Shown: one piece after another, positions 54,145 to 62,640 of the stretch
Position numbering within the stretch: position 1 is the stretch's first letter
Layout: the number at the start of each line of letters is the position of its first letter
Assembly (NCBI GenBank): GCA_030685065.1
Contig: JAUXQH010000151.1
Span: 52,887-116,886 of the forward strand
Origin: Pseudomonadota bacterium
GTDB taxonomy: Bacteria; Myxococcota_A; UBA796; SXON01
Length of the DNA stretch: 64,000 bases
Direction: 5' to 3'
Position numbers and translations under genes: made by a program
The notes under the pieces: generated by a model
The model's database searches: none
Told to the model about the DNA's origin: nothing
What the model saw: the letters and a program-made list of their open reading frames with translations, nothing else

Positions 54145-54770
54145 TGCGCGCGCCGCTCGGCGCTCGCCGCCATGCTGACCATGAAGTCGCGCGTGCCCCC
54201 CGTGCTCATCCACCGCTGAACGAACTCGGGGAGGGCCTGCCCGAAGTTGCTCTCGCACTCGTAGCCGAGGCGGGTCCAATCGGCTCCGACCGGGCTCGGG
54301 TACAGGTTGTAGACGCCGCGGCTGCCCGCGAGGTCGTTCTCCTGGGCCAGGTCGAGCTCGTGGGTCAGGCGCCCGCCCGCCAGGTCGAGGAGGTAGTGGT
54401 TGTGGTAGCCGATGTCGAAGCCGAACTTGGACACCCGAAACCGCACCCACTGCTCGGTCGCGCTCGACGGACGGTAGAACTCCACGCTCTTCACCGCCGG
54501 ATTGCTGACCAGGCGCGCGGGAAAGTCGAGGAGCGCGGCCCACACCGCGGTCTTCGTGGCGTGGATGTCCACCACCGCGAGCACGCGCACGCCCCCCTCG
54601 GCGGTGGGCGGCAAGGGCCGGATCACGACCTCGCGCGCCAGGAGGGAGGCCTCCTCGGCGGCCGTCACGGTCAGGGTGGAGGCCTCGGCGGGAGCCGGCA
54701 ACGCGCCCAACATCAGGGCGACGAGCAGCGCGACACCGACGCTTCGCGAGGGCTCCGGGAAACGCGGCAC
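54141..54770 (-). CDS. exported SRPBCC/START-like protein
   Basis: The product is 209 aa with a signal peptide (cleavage near PAEAS). The mature part has the helix-grip pattern of SRPBCC/START proteins, with AVVDIHATKTAVWAALLDFPARL at the first helix and QWVRFRVSKFGFDIGYHNHY in the central strands. Such domains bind hydrophobic ligands such as lipids. Together with the downstream envelope and VTT genes it suggests a lipid-related envelope task. It is the first gene of the operon. Confidence 0.8.
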   Translation of the reverse strand: MPRFPEPSRSVGVALLVALMLGALPAPAEASTLTVTAAEEASLLAREVVIRPLPPTAEGGVRVLAVVDIHATKTAVWAALLDFPARLVSNPAVKSVEFYRPSSATEQWVRFRVSKFGFDIGYHNHYLLDLAGGRLTHELDLAQENDLAGSRGVYNLYPSPVGADWTRLGYECESNFGQALPEFVQRWMSTGGTRDFMVSMAASAERRAQ

Positions 54771-54790
54771 GGAAGCTCCGGTGGAACGGC

Positions 54791-54820
54791 GCTGTACACC
54801 ACCCAGCGCGTCCCTGTCAA
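54791..54820 (-). promoter_or_regulatory. possible sigma-70-type promoter for the SRPBCC operon
   Basis: On the minus strand TTGACA (54820-54815) is followed after 18 bp by TACAGC (54796-54791). The -35 element is perfect and the -10 weak. The resulting leader would be about 14 nt. Confidence 0.35.
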
Positions 54821-54860
54821 TCGAACGATGGAGCGGCGGGCGATCGGGCGGAGGCCCGGG

Positions 54861-55418
54861 TCAGTGCGACTCGGCCCAGGCGCGCAGCTCGCCCACGAGG
54901 GTGCGGGTGCCGGCTCCCTGGAAGGAGCGCACGAGGAAGCTCGGTACGCTGCCGCCCGGATCGTAGAGCAGCTCGTAGACCACCTTGCTGCCCGTGGGCG
55001 TCGTGGTGACCTCCCACTTGCCGGTGTCCACCACGGTGGGCACGAGCTTGCCGGTGATCCCGGATTGGTCCCCCGCGCGGGTCCACGTGTAGCGAGTGCC
55101 GCCCGGGATGGCCTCCTGGCCCATCAGCAGCACGATCTCGCGGTCGGAGATGCCCGACGACTGGTGCACCTGGTACACGAGCTCGCCGCCGCTGGTCGGG
55201 CCGAGGACGCGGCTCTGGGCCACGCTCGCGAAGTAGTCCGCGTGCGAATTGTTCACCGCGAGGATCCGTCGCAGCTTGTCGGCCGCGACGGGCCACTCGC
55301 ACTCCGCGCGGACCGGGGCGTAGGTGCCCTGGCGGTCCCCGGTGAAGAACACACAGCCGTTTTCGTCCGCCGTGCGGGTCCAGCCCGCGAACGCCATCGA
55401 GGAGAGGAGGAGCAACAT
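54861..55418 (-). CDS. exported START-like lipid-binding domain protein
   Basis: The product is 185 aa with a short signal peptide (MLLLLSSMAFAG). The rest fits a START/SRPBCC fold: an early strand, AADKLRRILAVNNSHADYFASV, central strands (GELVYQVHQSSGISDREIVLLMG) and a long C-terminal helix. Two such proteins in one neighbourhood (see 54141) suggest a shared lipid or hydrophobic ligand theme. It lies about 90 bp upstream of the SRPBCC operon on the same strand. Confidence 0.75.
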   Translation of the reverse strand: MLLLLSSMAFAGWTRTADENGCVFFTGDRQGTYAPVRAECEWPVAADKLRRILAVNNSHADYFASVAQSRVLGPTSGGELVYQVHQSSGISDREIVLLMGQEAIPGGTRYTWTRAGDQSGITGKLVPTVVDTGKWEVTTTPTGSKVVYELLYDPGGSVPSFLVRSFQGAGTRTLVGELRAWAESH

Positions 55419-55470
55419 CGGGCGAGTATACCGCGAGCGCCGCTGCCTCGAAGCCCGCCCCCGCGGCCAC

Positions 55471-55500
55471 TAGCCAGAACGCGCTCGGGCGTTCTGGCTA
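55471..55500 (-). terminator. strong hairpin at the end of the 55498 gene
   Basis: Perfect 12-bp arms TAGCCAGAACGC and GCGTTCTGGCTA flank a 6-nt loop. The right end overlaps the TAG stop of the gene. There is no T tract, but the stem is long and stable. Confidence 0.6.
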
Positions 55501-56664
55501 CGCGGCGGCGCCGAGGGCCTTCCGGACCGTGCGCGCGTAGGTCGCGGCGATACCGTCCCCCGCGCAGGTCTCTTCGAGGAACACCCGGGCCGCCTCCGCG
55601 TTCTTGACGAACCACCCGATCGCCTCGGGGCGCACCAGCGAACGGCCCGTCATCTCCAGCATCAACGGGTACATCTGGGGCGCGGCGATGGGCGCCACCT
55701 GCTCGAAGAACCACCGCTGGGCATCGGTGCTGGCGAGCTTCGGCCAGTCGCGGGCGTAGCGCTCGAGCACGTCCGGGCCGCCGAGGAAAACGAGGCGCGC
55801 GTCGGGCTCGTAGCCGAGGCGGTTGACCGCGACCCGCATGCGGACCAACACCGAGTCATTCACGACGTGCACATACCAGCGCAGCGATCGGTCGCTGCTG
55901 TTCTCCGCCGCGGCTCCCCCGTTGAGCACCAGGTGCAGCGAGCGCGCATGCGACGCGCCGGCACCGCGGAATCCGTGGCGCCGGAGGGCGGGCCGAGCCG
56001 CGAAGCACCCCTCCAGCAGCGCCTCCATGCGCCCGACCCAGGCGTCATGCTGCGGCCGCGGAACGCGGAGCATCAGAAATCCGAGCTGAAACGTCACGTG
56101 TGGCGGGATCGACCACTCGGAGAGCAGGGTGTCGACCGGGATCTGCTCGAGGATGTCGAGCATGGCGCTCCCGACCACGTCGGCCCCGACGAGCGCCTCG
56201 AGGAGCAGCACGAAGCTCTCGATGCCACGATCGGAGACACCCGGGATCTCCTGGTTCAAGCGGCAGGCGAGCAGATCGTACGCCTCGCCCGGGGTGATCG
56301 GCCCCGGCTTCCACACGGCCTCCTCCGCCTCCTGCCGGAGCTCCTGGAAGCCCGGCGCCAGCTCGAAGATCGAGGGCAGCCCCCACGCGCGAACGACGCC
56401 TTGCGCGACCGTTCGGGGCCACGCGAACCGCAGCGGAGGATCCGCCATGGCGAGGATCCGCAGCGCGGAAGCCGGCGGATCCTCGTCCTCCCGATGCCCC
56501 TCCATCACGAAACGGATGTGGGGCCAACCCAGCGCGAAGAGCGCGTCGTAGTCGGGCGACGAGCAGAAGCCCGGGCGGACGCGCGCGAGCCCCGCCGCGT
56601 CCCCCCAGCGAGGATCCCTCGCGACGTTCAGCTCCCCTGACCCTGGCTTTCGAATCGCGGCCAT
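55498..56664 (-). CDS. hypothetical protein
   Basis: The product is 388 aa, soluble, mixed helix and strand, without a signal peptide or transmembrane segment. No active-site motif is obvious. A conserved-looking segment lies in the second half (RSLRWYVHVVNDSVLVRMRVAVNRLGYEPD). It stands alone between two hairpins and promoterless-looking spacers. Function unknown. Confidence 0.7.
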   Translation of the reverse strand: MAAIRKPGSGELNVARDPRWGDAAGLARVRPGFCSSPDYDALFALGWPHIRFVMEGHREDEDPPASALRILAMADPPLRFAWPRTVAQGVVRAWGLPSIFELAPGFQELRQEAEEAVWKPGPITPGEAYDLLACRLNQEIPGVSDRGIESFVLLLEALVGADVVGSAMLDILEQIPVDTLLSEWSIPPHVTFQLGFLMLRVPRPQHDAWVGRMEALLEGCFAARPALRRHGFRGAGASHARSLHLVLNGGAAAENSSDRSLRWYVHVVNDSVLVRMRVAVNRLGYEPDARLVFLGGPDVLERYARDWPKLASTDAQRWFFEQVAPIAAPQMYPLMLEMTGRSLVRPEAIGWFVKNAEAARVFLEETCAGDGIAATYARTVRKALGAAA

Positions 56665-56742
56665 CGAATTCCCCCGCTGAGGAACGAAGCTAGACCCGGG
56701 CCGTGAGAGCGGCCACCGGTTTGGTTTGCCGCCGGCCCCCGT

Positions 56743-58581
56743 TCAACGGTGCCTGGCTACCGCCTTCACGGGCTTCTTGTTCTCTTTCTCCAACCACTTC
56801 TGCAGCGGTGCGAAGTACGCCACCATGGCGCGCGACGAGAGGTCCTCACCGGTGGCCTCCTTGAGCACCTCGCGCCAGTCCCGCGTGGCGCCCTGCTCGA
56901 GGATGCCCTCGAGGAACGCCCCCACTTCCTTGTTCCCATAGTAGTTGCACATATGGGGATCCTGCTTGAGGATCTTCGTCGCGATGTGCTCGTGCAGCTG
57001 GTACTTGATGACCGTCGCGATGGCGTAGTCGTAGTACTGGCCGGGATCGTCGATGATGTGGGTCTTCGTGCAGGCGTCGCAGAGCGCGGGGTCGGTGAGC
57101 CTCGCGGCCGAGGGCGGCGCCACCTTCTGATATTGCCCCGCCAGCGCCCACCAGCGCGCCTGCCACTGCTCGGGGGGGAGGTCCTCCTCGTAGAGCTCGT
57201 ACTCGAAGTGGGTCATCACCCCCGCGGACCACGGGATGAACGCCACCGTCTGCTCGAGCGCGGAGGCCAGCATCGCCTGCGTGGGGTCGATCTTGGCCCC
57301 CGTGGGGAGGATGCCGCGCTGCTGAAGGTAGGGAACCTGCCCGGCCGCGAGGGTGGCGAGCTCGCCGACCCCCTCGTGGAAGGCGCGGTTGGCGCCCTCG
57401 CGCAGGGTGGGCGGCACCTCGGGGCGGGTGTAGGCGAGGTCGTAGTAGATGTGCCCCAGCTCGTGGTGGGCGGTGAAGAACCACTGGCTGTCGGCCTCGA
57501 CGCTCATGAGCGAGCGCACGTCCCGGTCGAGGTTCATGTGCCACGCCGAGGCGTGCGCGTTCTTGAGCCGCGCCTGGCCCGCGGGGACCGGGTAGAGGTC
57601 GGACTTCTCCCAGAACACCGGCGGCAACGGCTCGAAACCCATCGAAACGTAGAACGCCTCGGCGTCCTTCACGATCGACTCGGGGGTGCGCCCGACGAAG
57701 TACGGGTCGAGGTCGGTCGCGGTGACGAGCCCGCTCCACTCTTGCGCCCAGCGGTTCGGATACCAGTGTGCCGGCACGGCTCCCGTCGGGACCGGCGCTC
57801 CGTAGCGGGCGGCGAGTTGGCGGGTGGCCCAGGTGTGGAGCGCGCCGTACAGCGGCGCCATGTCGCTGTTGAAGCCGTCCAGCAGGGTGATCATCTCGCC
57901 CGAGGTGAGCCCGTAGCCGGCGCTCTGGAGGCCGAAGAACGAGCTGTAGCCCATCTCCCGGGCCAGCCGGTTCCGGAGCTCCTGGAGGGTGACCAGCCCG
58001 GCCTTCAACGGGACGCCGATGTCCTTCGACGCCTCCCACACCTCGAGCCGCTCGGGCAGGTCACGTGACTCGAGCAGCAGCTCGTCCACATCGTTGGCGG
58101 ACTTGCCGGCGGGGCAGATGCCGTCGGCACCGCGCGCCGTGAAGCAGAAGACGTAGCCGTCCTGCACGGCCGCCAGCCGGCTCTCCTCGGCGATGCGCGC
58201 GTTCACGACGTCGGGCAGCGTGCCGGGGGCGTCCCCGGCGCGGAGCAGGATCGACTCGAGCTCCCGGACCTGCAACGGCTCGAGCTCCGCGCGGCGCTTC
58301 AGCAACGCTTGCGTGCGCTCGATGACGGCGAGGTTTCCCGCGAAGGCCGCCAAGGCCTGGTTCGCGGCCGTGCGCCCCCCCTCCGTGGCCGGCCCCACGT
58401 CGGTCGAGGCCGCCCAGCTCGCCTCGGACGAGACGGTCGTCTGCCCCAGGTACAGCGAGTTGTAGAGGGTCAGGAAGGCCGCGGCGTCAGCCTTGACGTC
58501 GCCGGTGGATGCGGGCGCGGCGGGCGCCGGCGCGGCGGCGAAGACCGGCTCGGCGGAGCCGAGAGCGAGGAGGAGGAGCAA
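56743..58581 (-). CDS. M2-family peptidyl-dipeptidase (ACE-like)
   Basis: The product is about 612 aa. The zinc-binding HHELGH (HEXXH at 374-378) and a downstream Glu in HEGVGE mark an M2 peptidase, the family of angiotensin-converting enzyme, which removes C-terminal dipeptides. The length is normal for the bacterial enzymes. The N-terminus is a Leu-rich signal peptide. The only usual start that keeps it is TTG at 58581, without a good ribosome-binding site, so the start is uncertain. It follows the histidine kinase gene by 41 bp and is probably co-transcribed with it. Confidence 0.9.
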   Translation of the reverse strand: MLLLLALGSAEPVFAAAPAPAAPASTGDVKADAAAFLTLYNSLYLGQTTVSSEASWAASTDVGPATEGGRTAANQALAAFAGNLAVIERTQALLKRRAELEPLQVRELESILLRAGDAPGTLPDVVNARIAEESRLAAVQDGYVFCFTARGADGICPAGKSANDVDELLLESRDLPERLEVWEASKDIGVPLKAGLVTLQELRNRLAREMGYSSFFGLQSAGYGLTSGEMITLLDGFNSDMAPLYGALHTWATRQLAARYGAPVPTGAVPAHWYPNRWAQEWSGLVTATDLDPYFVGRTPESIVKDAEAFYVSMGFEPLPPVFWEKSDLYPVPAGQARLKNAHASAWHMNLDRDVRSLMSVEADSQWFFTAHHELGHIYYDLAYTRPEVPPTLREGANRAFHEGVGELATLAAGQVPYLQQRGILPTGAKIDPTQAMLASALEQTVAFIPWSAGVMTHFEYELYEEDLPPEQWQARWWALAGQYQKVAPPSAARLTDPALCDACTKTHIIDDPGQYYDYAIATVIKYQLHEHIATKILKQDPHMCNYYGNKEVGAFLEGILEQGATRDWREVLKEATGEDLSSRAMVAYFAPLQKWLEKENKKPVKAVARHR

Positions 58582-58622
58582 GAGGGCCTCGAGGGAGCGG
58601 GGGCGTGGGGCGGGCCGGTTGG

Positions 58623-60263
58623 CTACCCGCCCACGTACCTCGGCAGCTCGATCCAGAACGTCGACCCGACGCCGGGGGTCGTGTCGACGCCCACCATTCC
58701 GCCGTGCCCCTCGACGATGAACCGGCTGATCGCGAGGCCGAGCCCAGCGCCACCCCGCGTGCGAGGGTCCGACCCATCGACGGACTGGAACGGCAGGAAG
58801 AGGCGGTGCACCTCTTCTTCGGCCAGACCGCGCCCCTCGTCCGTCACCGCGAAGCGCACCCCGCCCGTGGAGCTCGTGGTGACGCCCACCTGGACCACCC
58901 CGCCCGACGGCGAAAACTTCACGGCGTTGGAGAGGAGGTTCGTCAGGGCCTGGGCGAGGCGCTCGCGATCGCCGCGGACATCCCCCTCCGCGTCCCCTAC
59001 GCGTTCGAGACGTACCCCCGCCGCGCGGGCGGCCGACTGTACCGCGTTGGTCGCGAGGTCCACGAGCTCCGAGACGCTCATCGGCTCGTGCCGCATCGGC
59101 ATCAGCCCGCCGCGGAGCCGCTCCAGGTCGAGGATGTCGTTGACCAGCCGACCGAGCCGCTCCGTGCCGTCCCGCGCGATGCCGATGAGGCGCAGGGCGC
59201 TGTCCGGCAGGCGGCCCACCACGCCCCCCTCGAGGAGGCCCACCGCGCCACGGATCGCGGAGAGCGGCGTGCGGAGCTCGTGGGACACGCTCGCCATGAA
59301 CTCCGCCTTGAGCCGCGGGAGGCCGCGACGCTCCGTCATGTCCTCGACCGTCACGCCCAGGTGGCCACCCGGGAGCCGGAAGATCCGGACCGCGTGCTCC
59401 GGCCGCGAGCCGTTGCCGACCGAGAGGGTCAGATCGAGATCCTCCGACACGCCGGTGCGCGCCACGCGCATGCACCGCTCGCCGACGTTGTGCGGGCGCG
59501 CCCAGGGGAAGTAGTCGAGCGACTTCCCGAGGAGCCTCGAGATCGGCTCGCGCGAGAGCCGGCACGCCGCGACATTGGCCCCGACGAGGCACCACCGCCC
59601 CTCGTCCGTGAGCGGCTCGGCGTCGCCCCCCGGCGCGGAAGGCGCGTCGGCCCCCGGAGCCAGGGCGGGCTCGGCGGCCAGGCGGAGCAGGAACACGGCG
59701 ATCGGGAGCCCGATGATGGCCTCTCGCCAGGCCTCGTCGCGCTCGGCGGCGAGGCTCGCCATCGTCCCGGCCTGACGAGCGACGACGGCCAGCGCGTCCA
59801 GCCGGTCGTCGGGGAAGAAGCGGGCCATCGTGTCCGCCACTTCGAGGGAGCCGAGCACCTCGCCCCCCTTCCCGAAGAACGGAAACCGTGCCCATGACCG
59901 AATGTAGGGCGGGCCGAGCACGGCGGGGTGGTTGGCGAGGCGACGGTCGGCGGTCGCGTCGGCGATGAGGGCGTGCTCGTCCGGCGGGCCGGAGGCCAGG
60001 TCGACCTGGGGGATCTCCAGCGGCCCCGCGTGGCCGACGCACTCCCCCGAGGCGTCCCGGATCCAGGCGGAGGTCCCCGCGAGCATCCCGGCGAGGCGCG
60101 CCAGATCGTCGAACGACCGCTCGAGCTCCGGGGAGCGCCCCTCCGATGGGGCCCCGATCGCAGCCGGGCCGACCTGGGGGGCTCCGACCAGGGGGGCCTC
60201 GACGAGGACGGCCTTCACCGCCGCGATCGACCACCTGGCGCCAGCTCTCCCCAGACTCGTCAT
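58623..60263 (-). CDS. cytoplasmic GAF/PAS-type histidine kinase
   Basis: The product is 546 aa with no transmembrane helix. A GAF-like domain spans about residues 45-175 and a PAS-like domain about 180-310. The HisKA domain has His328 in SVSHELRTP. The ATPase has the N box (LTNLLSNAVKFSP) and G boxes (DEGRGL, GGAGLGLAIS). It should sense an internal signal. No response regulator is adjacent; the NtrC-type protein at 49217 is the only one in the window. A sigma-54 promoter lies 38 bp upstream of the start. Confidence 0.92.
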   Translation of the reverse strand: MTSLGRAGARWSIAAVKAVLVEAPLVGAPQVGPAAIGAPSEGRSPELERSFDDLARLAGMLAGTSAWIRDASGECVGHAGPLEIPQVDLASGPPDEHALIADATADRRLANHPAVLGPPYIRSWARFPFFGKGGEVLGSLEVADTMARFFPDDRLDALAVVARQAGTMASLAAERDEAWREAIIGLPIAVFLLRLAAEPALAPGADAPSAPGGDAEPLTDEGRWCLVGANVAACRLSREPISRLLGKSLDYFPWARPHNVGERCMRVARTGVSEDLDLTLSVGNGSRPEHAVRIFRLPGGHLGVTVEDMTERRGLPRLKAEFMASVSHELRTPLSAIRGAVGLLEGGVVGRLPDSALRLIGIARDGTERLGRLVNDILDLERLRGGLMPMRHEPMSVSELVDLATNAVQSAARAAGVRLERVGDAEGDVRGDRERLAQALTNLLSNAVKFSPSGGVVQVGVTTSSTGGVRFAVTDEGRGLAEEEVHRLFLPFQSVDGSDPRTRGGAGLGLAISRFIVEGHGGMVGVDTTPGVGSTFWIELPRYVGG

Positions 60264-60311
60264 CCAGCCTCCCTACCTGCCATCGGTAGGATGGCGCGTC
60301 AGGTAAAGTCT

Positions 60312-60327
60312 TGCAATCCTCGTGCCC
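60312..60327 (-). promoter_or_regulatory. sigma-54 (-24/-12) promoter for the histidine kinase operon
   Basis: On the minus strand GGGCACGAGGATTGCA has GGCACG, four bases, then TTGCA, with GG and GC 10 bp apart. Transcription should start near 60301, 38 nt before the ATG. Confidence 0.65.
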
Positions 60328-60344
60328 TATATTTTGGGTGGGAA

Positions 60345-60361
60345 CGCATCAGAATGAGACA
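60345..60361 (-). promoter_or_regulatory. possible half-site of the TGTCTC activator palindrome
   Basis: On the minus strand TGTCTCATTCTGATGCG matches the palindrome at 50718 in its first six bases and in two of the last six. It lies about 52 bp upstream of the predicted start. The match is weak and may be chance. Confidence 0.3.
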
Positions 60362-60362
60362 G

Positions 60363-60803
60363 TCACGGCTGTTGCTGCGTCATCATCGTGAACTCGGCGC
60401 GGACGTTGTCGGACAGGAAGGTGGAGAGCCCCACCAGCGGTTCGTAGGGGTACTCGACCCGCACACGCACGAACATCCGGCCTTCGATGTCGAGCCACTC
60501 GGCCTGCACGGTGCAGCCCGCCCCGCACGGCCGGCCGGCCTCCGCGAGGAGGAGCTCGACGTGTTCGATGGCCTCGGCCTCGATCAGGTCCCCGTTGGGT
60601 GTCGCGCCTTCGATCACGGTCGAGCCGACGCGCGCGCCATCTCTCGCGGCGCGGGAGGCGAGCTGCACGACCGCTACGAAGGTGGAGAGGTCCGCGATGG
60701 CCGCGACGATCAGCACGAAGATGGGGAGGCAGAGCGCGAACTCGAGGGCGGCGCTGCCTCGGCGGCGGATCGAGGCCGAGGGCTGGCTCCGGGGGCGGGT
60801 CAT
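60363..60803 (-). CDS. TadE-family pilus-assembly protein
   Basis: The product is 146 aa. After a basic N-terminus (RRRGSAALEFALCLPIFVLIVAAIADL) comes one transmembrane helix and a periplasmic domain, the standard TadE layout of minor pseudopilins. Glu in ALEFAL corresponds to the conserved residue after prepilin cleavage. Its start overlaps the stop of the upstream TadE gene by 4 bp. Confidence 0.9.
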   Translation of the reverse strand: MTRPRSQPSASIRRRGSAALEFALCLPIFVLIVAAIADLSTFVAVVQLASRAARDGARVGSTVIEGATPNGDLIEAEAIEHVELLLAEAGRPCGAGCTVQAEWLDIEGRMFVRVRVEYPYEPLVGLSTFLSDNVRAEFTMMTQQQP

Positions 60804-61231
60804 CGTTGCCACTCCATCCGCACGACGATCGTGTACTCGATCGGCATCGGGTCCAAGATGAGGCCGGTCAGCGGCCGAAACTCCCGGGTGACCGTGCAGC
60901 CGAGGCTCCGCCCGGGATCGGTGCCGAAGGAGCTCACGGCCACGGTGCAATCCTCCGGATCACAGACGGACCCGGTGGCCGCCAGCGCATCGACGATCGC
61001 GAGCTGGGCGTTCTCCTCGAGCTCGGACCAGTACATGTCCCCCTCGCCCGGATCCACCAGGGCGCCGACACGGCACCCGAGGGCCGCCGAGCTCGACAGG
61101 GCCGAGCGTTGGAAGGCCAGCCAGGCCAGATCCATCACGCCAGCCAGGAGCGCGACGAAGATGGGGAGGATCAACGCGAACTCGAGCGCGGAGGCGCCAC
61201 GCCGGGCGGAGGTGTGGCGAGTCCGGCTCAT
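60800..61231 (-). CDS. TadE-family pilus-assembly protein
   Basis: The product is 143 aa. RRGASALEFALILPIFVALLAGVMDL is the TadE-type N-terminal helix. The periplasmic part contains four cysteines, in two likely pairs. It overlaps the TadG-like gene upstream by 4 bp and the other TadE gene downstream by 4 bp, so the three genes are translationally coupled. Confidence 0.9.
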   Translation of the reverse strand: MSRTRHTSARRGASALEFALILPIFVALLAGVMDLAWLAFQRSALSSSAALGCRVGALVDPGEGDMYWSELEENAQLAIVDALAATGSVCDPEDCTVAVSSFGTDPGRSLGCTVTREFRPLTGLILDPMPIEYTIVVRMEWQR

Positions 61232-62508
61232 TGCACGATCGCCATCGGCAGGGAGTTGGCGATGTCCTCGAAGATGGGGATCAGCGCCGCGGAGGTGGTG
61301 GCGTTGCTGTAGTACCCGATGCCCTTGGGCATCGTGGACATGAAGGGGTCGTTCGCCACGAAGGAGACCACCCAGGTGTTCACGCCGAGGTCGTTGTACA
61401 TCTCCTGCGTGAGCGTGTTGGATTGGGTCTTGATCTGGTTCGTGGAGTGCGGCACGGGCCCCTTGAACTCCCGCCACCGGGACTCGACGAAGCCCAGCGT
61501 CGTACGGTACACGCCGTGCACGGCCGAGGGGCCGTTGGGGATGCCGTCCGTGAGGACGACCATCGCGCGGAAAGCGGTCGGATCGACCTGCTCCTCGAAC
61601 ATCGTGCGCGCCTGGATGATGCCCGTCGTGTGGTCGGTTCCGGGCTCGTCCGTGTATTCGCGGGGCATCGCCGGGTAACAACCACCCGGGTTGCTCACGG
61701 TGAAGTTGTTGCGCGGCGCGCCGATGGTGGTGGGCGAGGTGTTTGCCTTCTCGGCGCACTCGGTGGGGAAGGTCCTCCCCTTGCCTCCCTTGCTCGCGAC
61801 GTTGAGCTGGCCCCACGCGGTGCGGGCCACGCTGTCCGACTCTTCGTCGGAGAGGTAGCGCATCGGCGTGTACTCCCAGGCGTAACGGCCCGAGAAGATG
61901 GTCATGCCGATCATGTCGTACTCCTGGTAGCTCGACTCGAGCACGTCCAGGAAGGCCACGGCGGCGTTGCGCGCGTTGCGGAAGTTCGACTGGTTCCAGG
62001 AGCCCGTGATGTCCATCACCAGCACCACGTGGAGCGAGCGCGTGGAGGACGTGGCCTCCCGGGTGATGTGGGCGGTGTCGAAACCGAAGAGCCGCGCGAG
62101 GAACAAGCCGACCCCGTTGTCTCCGGTGCGCGAGACGACGGCGCGCACGGCGTTCGGGCGGACCTCCGTCGCGTCGAAGACGGGGGGGTCGGCGTTGTGG
62201 TCCCACGTGCCGAACACCACGTCCTCCAACACCGGCTCGCTCCCGACCACCCTGTTCTCGCCGACGATCGAGGCGGCTGCCGCCCGTGCATCATCGAGAT
62301 CACCGGTGCGGCGGAGGCGGAACAGGGCGGCCTGCGACGCGGCGTCGGCGATGTCCTGGGTCTGCATCTGGGCGAGGCGGACGTACGCCACGTCGATGGC
62401 CAGCGCGCCGAACCCGAGGAGCACGACCACGGCGAGCCCGAAGAGGATCGCGTAGGAGCCGCTCCGGAGGAGGCTGCGAGCGGAACGTCCAGGAGGGGGG
62501 GAGCGCAT
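61228..62508 (-). CDS. TadG-like protein with VWA domain
   Basis: The product is 426 aa. A Tad_N-type helix is near the N-terminus (YAILFGLAVVVLLGFGALAIDVAYVRLAQ). A VWA domain follows with a MIDAS-like site in VLVMDITGSWNQSNF, where the usual DxSxS is DxTGS. The pattern matches TadG, which works with Flp/Tad pili or adhesion. It leads an operon with two TadE proteins. No TadA ATPase, secretin or Flp pilin genes occur in the window. Confidence 0.88.
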   Translation of the reverse strand: MRSPPPGRSARSLLRSGSYAILFGLAVVVLLGFGALAIDVAYVRLAQMQTQDIADAASQAALFRLRRTGDLDDARAAAASIVGENRVVGSEPVLEDVVFGTWDHNADPPVFDATEVRPNAVRAVVSRTGDNGVGLFLARLFGFDTAHITREATSSTRSLHVVLVMDITGSWNQSNFRNARNAAVAFLDVLESSYQEYDMIGMTIFSGRYAWEYTPMRYLSDEESDSVARTAWGQLNVASKGGKGRTFPTECAEKANTSPTTIGAPRNNFTVSNPGGCYPAMPREYTDEPGTDHTTGIIQARTMFEEQVDPTAFRAMVVLTDGIPNGPSAVHGVYRTTLGFVESRWREFKGPVPHSTNQIKTQSNTLTQEMYNDLGVNTWVVSFVANDPFMSTMPKGIGYYSNATTSAALIPIFEDIANSLPMAIVQ

Positions 62509-62640
62509 CACAACCTCATCGGCCAGGCAAACTCTATCATTGCTCCCCGTGTTGGGCGGCAACTCGCCTTTCATCAGCATGTACTGGGCGACGCCATGCG
62601 GCTGGCCGCCGACGACGCGAACGAGTACGTCGTGGCCCCG

